A program made the translations under genes and the position numbers. This document shows positions 39,489-48,865 of a stretch of 64,000 bases of DNA, one piece after another. The notes beneath the pieces are model-generated. The model made no database searches, had not been told where the DNA came from, and saw only the letters and a program-made list of their open reading frames with translations. The stretch is from Chitinophaga pinensis (GTDB taxonomy: Bacteria > Bacteroidota > Bacteroidia > NS11-12g > UBA9320), in the NCBI GenBank assembly GCA_945907065.1, contig CAMDSC010000010.1:1-64000 (forward strand). Reading direction: 5' to 3'. Numbering within the stretch: position 1 is the stretch's first letter; every line of letters begins with the position of its first letter.

Positions 39489-40150
39489 CGAAATGCAACA
39501 GTCATTTCCCTTTTCCCCGGAGGGCCCGGAAATGCTTTAACCGTAAAACCGGCTTGCTTTAAATTTCGCTTTACTGCTCCCTTGGCACAATAGGTGGTTA
39601 ACAAACCTCCGGGGTTTAAAACATCAAAAAGCTTTGTAAAAATTTCCAAAGTCCACATATCCGGTTGTTTGCCCGGTGCAAAGGCATCAAAATAAATCAA
39701 ATCGTATTTATCAATAAAATTAAACGTTTGTAGTTGGGTTAAATGAAGCGTAAATATAAAATTTGAACCAACATAAATCGGCTTGCCTCCCTCCGATTGG
39801 GATAATAAAATCATGGTTTCGGCTATCGTTTTGGGATACCCAGCAGCCACTTCGTATATAATTTCAATAGGTAAAGGATAAGGTTCCAATGCGGTATAAT
39901 TAATTGTTATATCCGATTCAAGGGATTGCAAATACGTTAAAGCAGCATTGAGTCCTGTACCAAAACCAACCTCTAAAATGGCTTTGTTTTCGGATTTTAA
40001 GAGGTGTAATCCGTGGTTTATAAATACGTGGTTCGACTCTTGCAAGGCACCGTGGATGGAGTGGTAAGTTTCGTCTAATGAGGCATTGTAAATAGACGAC
40101 GATCCATCCTCAGTTTTAATAACCTTTAATTCATTTTTATTATTACTCAT
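39485..40150 (-). CDS. mnmD: tRNA (5-methylaminomethyl-2-thiouridine)(34)-methyltransferase MnmD
   Basis: TEDGSSSIYNASLDETYHSIHGALQESNHVFINHGL...ILEVGFGTGLNAALT...YFDAFAPGKQPDMW; start at MSNNKNELK preferred. Confidence 0.92.
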   Translation of the reverse strand: MSNNKNELKVIKTEDGSSSIYNASLDETYHSIHGALQESNHVFINHGLHLLKSENKAILEVGFGTGLNAALTYLQSLESDITINYTALEPYPLPIEIIYEVAAGYPKTIAETMILLSQSEGGKPIYVGSNFIFTLHLTQLQTFNFIDKYDLIYFDAFAPGKQPDMWTLEIFTKLFDVLNPGGLLTTYCAKGAVKRNLKQAGFTVKAFPGPPGKREMTVAFR

Positions 40151-40169
40151 AAAAACTAAAATTTGCAGC

Positions 40170-40886
40170 ATGCAAATCAACACCCTTTCTATTATAGTTC
40201 CGGCATATAATGAAGAAAAAACAATTCATCTTATTCTGAACAAAATAAAGGAAGTAGCCTTAATTAATAACATAAAAAAAGAGGTAGTAATAGTGAACGA
40301 CTGTTCGAAAGACAAAACGTCGGAAGCCATTACTACATATATGAAAAATAATCCCGAACTTAATATTTCCTATTACGAACATGAAGTAAATAAAGGAAAA
40401 GGGGCTGCATTGCACACTGGAATAGCCAAAGCCACCGGTGAAATAGTGGTAATACAAGATGCCGATTTGGAATATGATCCGAATGAATACAATGATTTAT
40501 TAAAACCCTTTTATCTAGCCGATGCCGATGTTGTTTATGGCTCACGCTTTATTGGCGGAAACCCACACCGTATCTTATTCTTTTGGCATACCATAGGCAA
40601 TAAATTATTAACCTTATTATCAAATGCGTTGACAAATCTAAACCTAACAGATATGGAAACCTGTTACAAAATGTTTAAGCGTGAAATTATTCAGGGATTA
40701 GATTTAAAAGAAAAGCGATTTGGTTTTGAGCCGGAAGTAACCGCCAAAATATCTAAAATTAAGGAGATTAAGATTTATGAAATTGGAATTTCATACTATG
40801 GCCGAACCTATGCCGAAGGAAAAAAAATAAGTTGGAAAGACGGTTTCAGAGCCCTTTGGTGTATAGCTAAATATAATCTAAAATAA
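40170..40886 (+). CDS. glycosyltransferase family 2
   Basis: SIIVPAYNEEKTIHLILNKIKE...VIVNDCSKDKT...QDADLEYDPNEY...VYGSRF. Confidence 0.93.
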   Translation: MQINTLSIIVPAYNEEKTIHLILNKIKEVALINNIKKEVVIVNDCSKDKTSEAITTYMKNNPELNISYYEHEVNKGKGAALHTGIAKATGEIVVIQDADLEYDPNEYNDLLKPFYLADADVVYGSRFIGGNPHRILFFWHTIGNKLLTLLSNALTNLNLTDMETCYKMFKREIIQGLDLKEKRFGFEPEVTAKISKIKEIKIYEIGISYYGRTYAEGKKISWKDGFRALWCIAKYNLK

Positions 40887-41764
40887 TGCAAGCCACAAAA
40901 AGTCCACTGGCTTGGATTCTGCTCATCATTTTATCCATCATTTGGGGCAGCTCGTTTGTCCTAATGTTTGAAGGGTTAAAGTCGTATTCAGCTACTCAAT
41001 TAGCTGCTTATAGAATCTGTATAGCAGGAATATTATTTATTCCATTTGGTATAGCCAATTTATTTAAGGTTGAAAAAAGCGATATTAAGTGGTTTGCGTT
41101 GTCCGGCATAATGGGAAACTTTATTCCCGCCTTTTGTTTTGCTTATGCTCAAACGTATTTGCAAAGCTCAACAGCAGGAGCATTAAATTCGCTAACGCCT
41201 TTTTTTACGCTACTTTCCGGAATATTCATATTTTCCAAAACCTTTAATAAATACAAAATTATAGGAATCTTAATTGGCTTAATTGGCGCTTTATCCTTAA
41301 TTATAAATAAACCCGGCGGAGGAATAGAAACACATTATGAATATGGTTTAATAATTTTAGTATCAACGTTGCTTTATGGAACCAACGTAAATGTGATAGA
41401 AAATAAATTAAGTAAATATAGCCCACTCTATATTGCATCTATACCATTAAGCTTAATTTTTATTCCTGGCTTAATTTGTCTTTTCATCTTCAAATTCCCT
41501 TTTCAAAGCGCCCTTTCACCTGAGTTTTTAAAGAGCACTATTTCTATCAGCATGCTTGGATTACTAGGCACAGGGCTAAGTTTAGTGCTATTCAATCGCC
41601 TTATCCAAATCACAAACGGGCTATTTGCTTCTACGGTTACTTATATGATGCCGGTGGTTTCCACCCTATGGGGTGTTTACTATAACGAACCAATCGGCTT
41701 AATTCAGATTACTTCATTAAGCTTAATTTTATTAGGTATTTTGGTTGTTCGCAAATTCAATTAA
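40886..41764 (+). CDS. DMT/EamA family transporter
   Basis: Ten TMs, two EamA repeats: LIILSIIWGSSFVLMFEGLKSYSATQLAAYR. Confidence 0.93.
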   Translation: MQATKSPLAWILLIILSIIWGSSFVLMFEGLKSYSATQLAAYRICIAGILFIPFGIANLFKVEKSDIKWFALSGIMGNFIPAFCFAYAQTYLQSSTAGALNSLTPFFTLLSGIFIFSKTFNKYKIIGILIGLIGALSLIINKPGGGIETHYEYGLIILVSTLLYGTNVNVIENKLSKYSPLYIASIPLSLIFIPGLICLFIFKFPFQSALSPEFLKSTISISMLGLLGTGLSLVLFNRLIQITNGLFASTVTYMMPVVSTLWGVYYNEPIGLIQITSLSLILLGILVVRKFN

Positions 41765-41785
41765 GCTATTATCTTATTGTAGACA

Positions 41786-41802
41786 AACTGTTTAAAACAG
41801 TT
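41786..41802. terminator. short hairpin AACTGTTTAAAACAGTT after the EamA gene
   Basis: Palindrome followed by AATTTTCTT. Confidence 0.4.
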
Positions 41803-41836
41803 AATTTTCTTCACTTAATATTGCTTAATATTTTGT

Positions 41837-42922
41837 ATGCAGAATTTAAGTATCATTTGTGAGGAGTATCCGTTTATCCAATACTGTATTGATGTAGTCG
41901 TAAATAACATTCAGCTTAATGACGAGCTAAAACTTCAGATTGACGAGAAGAGGTTGGCTCGTTTGCTTAACTCATCTAACTCAAAACCGCAATGGTTTGA
42001 TTTTAGTGAGATAGCTTTAGATAGGATTGCCAATCCTGCTCAACTTGATTTGCTTGGGCACTCCAATGAACCTGTAATCCTTATAAAACCTGATACCGGC
42101 AGCAGTATTTATTTATTTAAACTAAAGAAATACGAAACAAGTGATGACATGTTTTATGGCAGAGATCAGAAATACTTAATTGAAAAATGCTTAATTATTT
42201 GGTTGTCTAACTATGTCAAATTAGGTAACACTGAAAAAGAGAATTTTGAAAAATATTTTCAAGTATGTAAAGATCAGCAGTTTAAGATAAGTGAGTTAAA
42301 TGATATATTAACTGGGCTAAATTTGAAGACAGAAAAAATATATACAGCCCTCTTTAATTACTTTTTAAAAGAAGAAATTTTGCCTGAATCTAAAATTTCG
42401 TTGAGTGATTCTACTTTAGATTACCTCCAATCACGTGATTGGGACTTTGCAGAATTAGAAACCATTGCCAAGGAAGCATTTAAAATTGCATCAAAACTTA
42501 GCCTATCCCCCACTGACATTAGGATTAAGCGGTATTTTTTACAGGAACAAACTCAAAATAATTCGTTTAAAACTGATTTAGCAGATAATGACAAGGAAAT
42601 ATTCGAATCTATCAACGATGTAATTCCTGAAAAACAACCGGAATTAAAATTAGAAAGTAAACCAAGTCTTTCAAAATTGGAAAAGACTAAAATTTTACTC
42701 GACCGTTATGAATTGGCTGTAAAAAAACTTATGGAAGAGAAACAAGCAGTTTTAGGAAAAAGTATAGCTAAAGTTTGCATTCCCGAAATAAGCGCCCCTG
42801 CCCTAACCGACTCCATCAATAAACATAAAGAACGGATTGCTGAATGTTTGAAAAGCTATCCTGACAAATGGCAAAACCTTCGGAATAATTATTTACCCAT
42901 ACAAAAACTAAATTACCATTAA
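41837..42922 (+). CDS. hypothetical protein (361 aa, helical)
   Basis: Long ORF with Bacteroidota-like codon usage; no recognised motif. Confidence 0.7.
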   Translation: MQNLSIICEEYPFIQYCIDVVVNNIQLNDELKLQIDEKRLARLLNSSNSKPQWFDFSEIALDRIANPAQLDLLGHSNEPVILIKPDTGSSIYLFKLKKYETSDDMFYGRDQKYLIEKCLIIWLSNYVKLGNTEKENFEKYFQVCKDQQFKISELNDILTGLNLKTEKIYTALFNYFLKEEILPESKISLSDSTLDYLQSRDWDFAELETIAKEAFKIASKLSLSPTDIRIKRYFLQEQTQNNSFKTDLADNDKEIFESINDVIPEKQPELKLESKPSLSKLEKTKILLDRYELAVKKLMEEKQAVLGKSIAKVCIPEISAPALTDSINKHKERIAECLKSYPDKWQNLRNNYLPIQKLNYH

Positions 42923-43027
42923 GTATAACATTATGCGTTTATTTTAAATTTAACCGTTTGATAAATTTTAATTGATGTGCTAAATATTTTCGGTAAATTG
43001 AATGAAATAATTATGTTTGAAACATTT

Positions 43028-43399
43028 ATGATTATACCCAAAGATATCAATTCCTTTATTTCAACCTTTCCATCAGAAACCCAAAAACTTTTCCAACAAG
43101 TTCGAGAAACAATACAAAAAGCAGCACCCGAAGCCGAGGAAGCCATGAGTTACGGAATCCCTACCTTTAAGTTAAAAGGCAATTTGGTTCATTTTTCAGG
43201 CTATAAAAATCATATTGGTTTTTATCCCGGGGCTTTGGGTATTAAGACTTTTGAAAAAGAAATTGCCAGTTATAAAAGTGCAAAAGATTCCGTTCAATTT
43301 CCACTGAGTCAACCCATTCCTTTTGATTTAATTACCAAAATTACTTTATTCAGAGTACAACAAAATTTAGAAAAGGCAGAAGCAAAAAAGAAAAATTGA
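43028..43399 (+). CDS. DUF1801 / YdhG-like protein
   Basis: TFPSETQKLFQQVRETIQKAAPEAEEAMSYGIPTFKLKGNLVHFSGYKNHIGFYPG; ATG 43028 preferred over 42977. Confidence 0.88.
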   Translation: MIIPKDINSFISTFPSETQKLFQQVRETIQKAAPEAEEAMSYGIPTFKLKGNLVHFSGYKNHIGFYPGALGIKTFEKEIASYKSAKDSVQFPLSQPIPFDLITKITLFRVQQNLEKAEAKKKN

Positions 43400-43817
43400 A
43401 AGAGCCTCAGAAACCCAATGATAGTAAACTCGTTTCAGTTCATATAAATAATCTTGAGCCAACTTTAAGTAATATTGTTGAAACCATTCGCTACATTATT
43501 TTGAGTACAGACAATATTGTTGGGGAACGCATAAAATGGAATAATCCCAGGTTTATTATACAGGTGAAATGAAACCGTTTGACCCAAAGGAATATAAACG
43601 AGAAATAGCTGTTTTCAATCTTTTTAAAGGGCGAATAATGCTTGTATTTCTAAACGGAGCAAAGGTTAACGATACTTCTGGATTATTGAAAGGTGATTAT
43701 AAAGATGGAAGACAAGTGATGATTTTTAAAGATTTGGATGATGTAAAATCAAAAGAAAAATCGTTAAGAAGGATACTAAAAGATTGGTTAAAATTAGTTG
43801 GGAAGGATATAACTTAA
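43396..43817 (+). pseudogene. second DUF1801-like gene split by a one-base frameshift near 43550
   Basis: Frame 1 reads LKEPQKPNDSK...TDNIVGERIKWNNPRFIIQVK*; the -1 frame continues YYTGEMKPFDPKEYKREIAVFNLFKGRIMLVFLNGAKVNDTSGLLKGDYKDGRQVMIF. Confidence 0.75.
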
Positions 43818-43825
43818 ATTTGCTT

Positions 43826-44362
43826 ATGGATTTTTCTCAAACTGCGTTTAAGGACATTTTTAGGGTAAGGCTTAATAAATCTCAGATTTCAGAATTGGAA
43901 AAAATCATTTCCGACTCTAAAGAATTATTTGATGAACTTGTTTCAATCATTATCAATGGAAACAAACATGAAGCATTTATGGCCTCATGGGTATTGCAAT
44001 ATGCAGCCCTAAGAAAACCCGAATGGTTTTATCAATATCTTCCCGAACTTTTAAAATCAATTGAAAATAAATCCAGTGAATCGGTTCAGAGATGCATTGC
44101 AAGAGTGTTATGGAAAACAATTCTACCTGAAAAACAGATAGGATTGATAGCACAAAAATGCTTTGAGTGGCTTGAAAACAAAAAAGGTACAATTGCTTCA
44201 AAAGCCTTTAGTATTCAAATTTTAGCAAAAATAATAGATCATGAACCGGAACTTTGCCATGAAGTGAAAGATATCACAGAATCAATTTTACCTTATGCTT
44301 CAGCAGGAATGACAAATGCAGCTGAAAAGCTTTTAAAAAAGATTAGAAAAATGGGTTATTGA
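43826..44362 (+). CDS. hypothetical HEAT-repeat-like helical protein
   Basis: MDFSQTAFKDIFRVRLNKSQISELEKII...ASWVLQYAALRKPEWFYQYLPELLK; start at 43826 preferred. Confidence 0.7.
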   Translation: MDFSQTAFKDIFRVRLNKSQISELEKIISDSKELFDELVSIIINGNKHEAFMASWVLQYAALRKPEWFYQYLPELLKSIENKSSESVQRCIARVLWKTILPEKQIGLIAQKCFEWLENKKGTIASKAFSIQILAKIIDHEPELCHEVKDITESILPYASAGMTNAAEKLLKKIRKMGY

Positions 44363-44922
44363 TTTTGACGAAACTTTTGTAATTCATCATACACCCTATT
44401 TACTGGCAATCCCATCACATTAAAAAAATCACCTTCTATTTTGGTAACCCCAATATATCCTATCCAATCTTGAATTCCGTAGGCTCCGGCTTTATCTAAA
44501 GGTCTAAAATTTTGAACATAGTAAACTATCTGTTCATTGGTTAAATCCTTAAAATAAACGTTTGTTTTGTCGGTAAAAGTAATCTCCTGCGTTTTACTCC
44601 TTAAACAAACTCCTGTAAAAACCGTATGCATTTTACCTGAAAGTTTGGTCAACATTTTTACAGCGTCAGCTTCATCTTCGGGCTTATTAATTATTTCACC
44701 ATCCAAATAGACGGTTGTATCTGCGGTAAGAAGTATTTTATTTTCAAGGTTTCCTTTATAAGCTTCGGCTTTCTTTATTGCTAAATACTCAGCAACTTTT
44801 TCCTTTTCCATATCATCAGGAAAATCTTCGTCAGAGTCAATATTTACTAATGTATATTCAGTACCTGCCCCTTTTAACAGTTCCTGTCGACGGGGTGATT
44901 TAGAGCCTAATAATAACTCCAT
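44356..44922 (-). CDS. maf: Maf-like nucleotide pyrophosphatase
   Basis: LLLGSKSPRRQELLKGAGTEYTLV...LTADTTVYLDGEIINKPEDEADA...DKAGAYGIQDW. Confidence 0.94.
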   Translation of the reverse strand: MELLLGSKSPRRQELLKGAGTEYTLVNIDSDEDFPDDMEKEKVAEYLAIKKAEAYKGNLENKILLTADTTVYLDGEIINKPEDEADAVKMLTKLSGKMHTVFTGVCLRSKTQEITFTDKTNVYFKDLTNEQIVYYVQNFRPLDKAGAYGIQDWIGYIGVTKIEGDFFNVMGLPVNRVYDELQKFRQNQ

Positions 44923-44925
44923 ACC

Positions 44926-45786
44926 TTAAAAAAACAACATTGACAAAGTTCCGGTAATCATTATATATAAAGCCACTTTGCTTAAATATTTAAAGTCGCC
45001 TTTATCTCCAGCCAACTGCAACCGAGATAATAAATGAAACAAAGGTAAGCCTATACAAGCTATGTTATAGCTTAAAAAAACATAACTTAAAGGTGATGAA
45101 AAATATCGCATCATCATGAGCCTTAAAAAGGTAGTAAAAACAAGAATGTATAAAAATAAAAGAATGACAAGTAAGGTTCTTGTAGCTTTAATTCCTACAA
45201 GCAATGGAAATGTCCTGTATCCCGCGGCTTCATCACCATCCATATCTTCAGTATCTTTAATAATTTCACGGATAAAATGAATGGCGAAGGCATTAATTGA
45301 AAAAATCAAGGTGAGTTCAAAATTTAAATTGGAATCAAAAGCTAACAAAATAAATATTGAAAAAGCTCCTAAAAGAGCAATTATCAAGTTGCCTATTAAT
45401 GGGAGTCGCTTTAATAAAGTACTGTAACTAAACAAAAGAGTTATTATTAGGGTTATTAAAACACCAAGTTTGTAGGATTTAATAAAAGCGAATGATATAG
45501 CCAGAACAGCTGCTATTATGGCAATAATTAAAGCTGTTTTTCGGATTTTAGGTTCAGATAAAAAGTTTTTAGCAGGCCGGTTTATGGCATCGGCTTTTAT
45601 ATCCATAATATCATTAAACAGATATCCAAAAACTGCACAAAGCAAAGTAGTAAGGTATATTGACAAATGAGTTAAGTCGAAAACCTCCTTAATTGTATTA
45701 CCAAAACCTAAGAAATAGGCTGTAAGAAATTGAGCAAATAGAAGAATAAAAAGATTTAAAGGACGGGTGGCTTTAAAAATATTCAT
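44926..45786 (-). CDS. UbiA prenyltransferase family (geranylgeranylglycerol-phosphate geranylgeranyltransferase-like)
   Basis: NDIMDIKADAINRPAKNFLSE and IREIIKDTEDMDGDEAAGYRTFPLLVG Asp motifs; multi-TM. Confidence 0.92.
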   Translation of the reverse strand: MNIFKATRPLNLFILLFAQFLTAYFLGFGNTIKEVFDLTHLSIYLTTLLCAVFGYLFNDIMDIKADAINRPAKNFLSEPKIRKTALIIAIIAAVLAISFAFIKSYKLGVLITLIITLLFSYSTLLKRLPLIGNLIIALLGAFSIFILLAFDSNLNFELTLIFSINAFAIHFIREIIKDTEDMDGDEAAGYRTFPLLVGIKATRTLLVILLFLYILVFTTFLRLMMMRYFSSPLSYVFLSYNIACIGLPLFHLLSRLQLAGDKGDFKYLSKVALYIMITGTLSMLFF

Positions 45787-45788
45787 CC

Positions 45789-46343
45789 TTACTTTTTGAA
45801 ATAAAATTTCATTTTATAGTCTACGTCTACCTTACCTTTTGATATATTAATAAGCTTTCCTTTGATCAATTGTTTTTTTAAGGGTGAAAGATGGTCAATA
45901 AACAAAACACCTTCAATATGGTCAAACTCATGCTGAATAACTCTCGCCGCCATATCATCAAAGGATTCCTCGTTCCAAATAAAATTTTCATCCTGATATT
46001 TAATTATTAGTTTGGGCGGTCGTTTTACGTTTTCACGAATTTTAGGAATACTTAAACAACCTTCTTCAAAACCCCACTCAACACCAGATTCTTCAATAAT
46101 CACAGCATTGATAAATATCTTTTTTACACCCTTAATTTTTTTATCTGAAAAAGCATTTGTATCAATAATAAAAAGTCTAATATCATGTCCTACCTGAGGA
46201 GCAGCAAGACCTACTCCATTGCTCTCATACATGGTTTCAAACATATTTTCAATTAACTGGTTTAACCCCGGAAAATCAGATGTAATGGATTGGCATATTT
46301 TTCTTAAAACCGGATCGCCGTATGCCCGTATAGGTAATATCAT
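45789..46343 (-). CDS. def: peptide deformylase
   Basis: GVGLAAPQVG, EEGCLSIP and QHEFDHIEGVLFIDHL motifs. Confidence 0.96.
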   Translation of the reverse strand: MILPIRAYGDPVLRKICQSITSDFPGLNQLIENMFETMYESNGVGLAAPQVGHDIRLFIIDTNAFSDKKIKGVKKIFINAVIIEESGVEWGFEEGCLSIPKIRENVKRPPKLIIKYQDENFIWNEESFDDMAARVIQHEFDHIEGVLFIDHLSPLKKQLIKGKLINISKGKVDVDYKMKFYFKK

Positions 46344-46753
46344 TGAGTGGAGAGTAAGTAACTTTGCAAAATTAGGGTTGCACTCATAGAATCCAAGTGT
46401 TTTTTATCTTGACGTTGTTTTTTTTTATATCCCCCTTCAATCATTGTGCTTATAGCCATTTTAGTAGTAAATCGTTCATCATATCTAACCACAGGAATAT
46501 TTGGCAATTGCTGCATAAGTTTTTTAAGAAATGGTTTAATATGTATTTCACTTTCTGATGGCTGTCCGTTCATTTGAATTGGAAGACCAACAACTATAAG
46601 TTCAACAGGTTCTTTTTTTAAATAATTGGTTATAAAACTTATAACATCATTTGGATGGATTGTATCAACGGCGGTTGCAATAATATGAAGTGGGTCTGTA
46701 ACTGCAATTCCAACACGTTTTGTTCCATAATCAAGGGCTAATATTCTGCCCAT
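46340..46753 (-). CDS. ruvX: Holliday junction resolvase-like RuvX/YqgF
   Basis: ILALDYGTKRVGIAVTDPLHIIA...VVGLPIQMNG...DERFTTKMA. Confidence 0.93.
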   Translation of the reverse strand: MGRILALDYGTKRVGIAVTDPLHIIATAVDTIHPNDVISFITNYLKKEPVELIVVGLPIQMNGQPSESEIHIKPFLKKLMQQLPNIPVVRYDERFTTKMAISTMIEGGYKKKQRQDKKHLDSMSATLILQSYLLSTQ

Positions 46754-47175
46754 TAATTACTAAATATTATTGGAATCATTTGATAAACAGGAACCACTTT
46801 ACCGTCTTGTTTACCAGGAATCCATTTAGGCATGTTTGAAAAAATTTTAACTGCTTGCTCCTCTAATCCATAACCTAGCTTTGGCCCTACAGTTGTCACT
46901 TGAATCAAAGAGCCATCCTTTTCAACCACAAATTCAACATTCACTTTACCATGAATATTATATTTCATAGCTTCAAAAGGATAAGTTAGATGCTCAGAAA
47001 TATAACGATTCAATGCCATTTTACCTCCTGGGAAACGTGGCATTTCACCAACAATTAAAAAAGGTTTTTCTGTTGGTTTTGTTTGCACAGGTTTATTTAC
47101 CGTTGATTGAAACGATAACATTAGAATTCCCAAGGAAAGGGTGACAAAAATTATATTATTATTATTTATTTTCAT
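46753..47175 (-). CDS. TonB family energy transducer
   Basis: FPGGKMALNRYISEHLTYPFEAMKYNIHGKVNVEFVVEKDGSLIQV...WIPGKQDGKVVPVYQMIPI. Confidence 0.88.
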   Translation of the reverse strand: MKINNNNIIFVTLSLGILMLSFQSTVNKPVQTKPTEKPFLIVGEMPRFPGGKMALNRYISEHLTYPFEAMKYNIHGKVNVEFVVEKDGSLIQVTTVGPKLGYGLEEQAVKIFSNMPKWIPGKQDGKVVPVYQMIPIIFSN

Positions 47176-47211
47176 TTTATAATCAGTAAAACGAAATTAA
47201 TTAATTAAAAA

Positions 47212-47679
47212 TTATTTTACAACCTTATTTGCACAATACGAACTTGCAAAAGCATCAGGTTTTGCTTTAAAAGTATACCCCATTCCTAATATATAGCCCA
47301 TAGCTTCTTTAAGGGCAATATTTGACCTAAATTGTGGATCGGTGTTGATATCTGCATGTACCTCCAATTCGACGTTGTACTCATCCAAGATGTTACAAAT
47401 ATTATATGCCACTTGAATTGAATCCGACACTTCTAAAATCAATCGTTCTTTTAACGACATTTTCCGTTCCGTTTGGTAGGCATTATGAAAAATAAAACCG
47501 CCTTTGCCTTCTCTTATAAAAACAATGGCGGTGGCAAATTCGGTAATATTACCTTTCACTTGTGAGTCGGTTCCAATACACACTTTTATTTTATTGCCTT
47601 GTTCCTCTATCATTTTTAGCCTTATTTCATCTAAAATAGGGAGTTGAAGCAATTCACCATTTAATTTTCGCCATGCCAT
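47212..47679 (-). CDS. YkuK-like RNase H-fold protein
   Basis: KVCIGTDSQVKGNITEFATAIVFIREGKGGFIF...VELEVHADINTDPQFRSN. Confidence 0.82.
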   Translation of the reverse strand: MAWRKLNGELLQLPILDEIRLKMIEEQGNKIKVCIGTDSQVKGNITEFATAIVFIREGKGGFIFHNAYQTERKMSLKERLILEVSDSIQVAYNICNILDEYNVELEVHADINTDPQFRSNIALKEAMGYILGMGYTFKAKPDAFASSYCANKVVK

Positions 47680-47760
47680 ATTACAAATTTCAACAAAACA
47701 TTCAGATGATTAGTCACATCATTTACACAATATTGTAAAAATGCCTTTTAAAACGGAATT

Positions 47761-48792
47761 TTGCAGGCTCTATTTTATAGCCCAAATCCATTGACACAAT
47801 CTGAAATAATAATTGCCCTTGAAATATTAGGGAAGAAATTATCATCTATAACAGAAGAAGATTCTTTAATAAAAAAAGCCCAAATCGAAAACCAATGGTT
47901 TACTCCACAATGGCAATTGTTTGCTTTTAATTACTGGGCCGGCCAATTAAACCAAGCTAACCTCAATCACTGGGTTGCAAATTACCAATTCACCAATAAT
48001 CCTAAAAAAGTGGGTTTGATAATGGCCGGAAACATTCCTCTTGTGGGAATGCATGACTTAATAAGTATTTTAATTTCAGGTAACATCGCTTTAGTTAAAT
48101 CTTCATCAGATGACAAAACCCTTACACCTTGGATAATTGAGCAATTGATTTTAATTGACCCCCGGTTTAAAGAAAAAATTATTGAGGTGGAAAAACTGAA
48201 TTCCTGCGAAGCTCTGATAGCAACTGGAAGTAATAATACTGCACGCTATTTTGAATATTACTTTAGTAAAGTTCCGAAAATTATCAGAAAGAATAGAAAT
48301 AGCATAGCTGTATTATCAGGAAATGAAACCAACGAGGAACTTGGAGGATTAGCCGATGATATTTTTTCCTACTTTGGTTTAGGCTGCCGCAATGTTTCAA
48401 AATTAATGGTTACTGAAAATTATGATTTTCAACGTTTTTTTGAAGCTTTAGAAAAGTATAAAGAATCCGTTAACCACAATAAATACTATAATAATTACAC
48501 CTATCACAAGGCTTTATTTTTAATGAACATTGCCCCGCATTTTGATAATGGTTTTTTAATTCTAAAAGAAGATGAAAAAATAGCATCGCCTTTAGGATGC
48601 ATTTTTTATTCGGTTTATAAAGAACGAAATGATATTTTAGAATTTATAGACTTAAACCGGGAAAATATTCAAATTGTAATTGGTAACCCAAATTATATAA
48701 AAGAATGTATATCTTTTGGTCAGTCTCAAAATCCCAAAATTGATGATTATGCAGACGACATGGATACCATGAAATTTTTGAATCAATTGTAA
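47761..48792 (+). CDS. acyl-CoA reductase (LuxC-like)
   Basis: VGLIMAGNIPLVGMHDLISILISGNIALVKSSSDDKTL...LGCRNVSKLMV; apparent TTG start. Confidence 0.88.
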   Translation: MQALFYSPNPLTQSEIIIALEILGKKLSSITEEDSLIKKAQIENQWFTPQWQLFAFNYWAGQLNQANLNHWVANYQFTNNPKKVGLIMAGNIPLVGMHDLISILISGNIALVKSSSDDKTLTPWIIEQLILIDPRFKEKIIEVEKLNSCEALIATGSNNTARYFEYYFSKVPKIIRKNRNSIAVLSGNETNEELGGLADDIFSYFGLGCRNVSKLMVTENYDFQRFFEALEKYKESVNHNKYYNNYTYHKALFLMNIAPHFDNGFLILKEDEKIASPLGCIFYSVYKERNDILEFIDLNRENIQIVIGNPNYIKECISFGQSQNPKIDDYADDMDTMKFLNQL

Positions 48793-48865
48793 AATAGGGA
48801 ATTAGAAAAAATAGCTTTCACAATCGACAGTTTAAACGTTTATTTACACCTTAAAAAAAGAAATC

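Noticed and set aside
43540-43575. Programmed -1 ribosomal frameshift in the DUF1801-like gene
   Set aside because: No X-XXY-YYZ slippery heptamer in the reading frame and no obvious downstream structure; a mutation or assembly error is simpler
47761-48792. LuxC-like gene as evidence of bioluminescence
   Set aside because: No luxA/B/D/E neighbours; stand-alone acyl-CoA reductases are common in Bacteroidota
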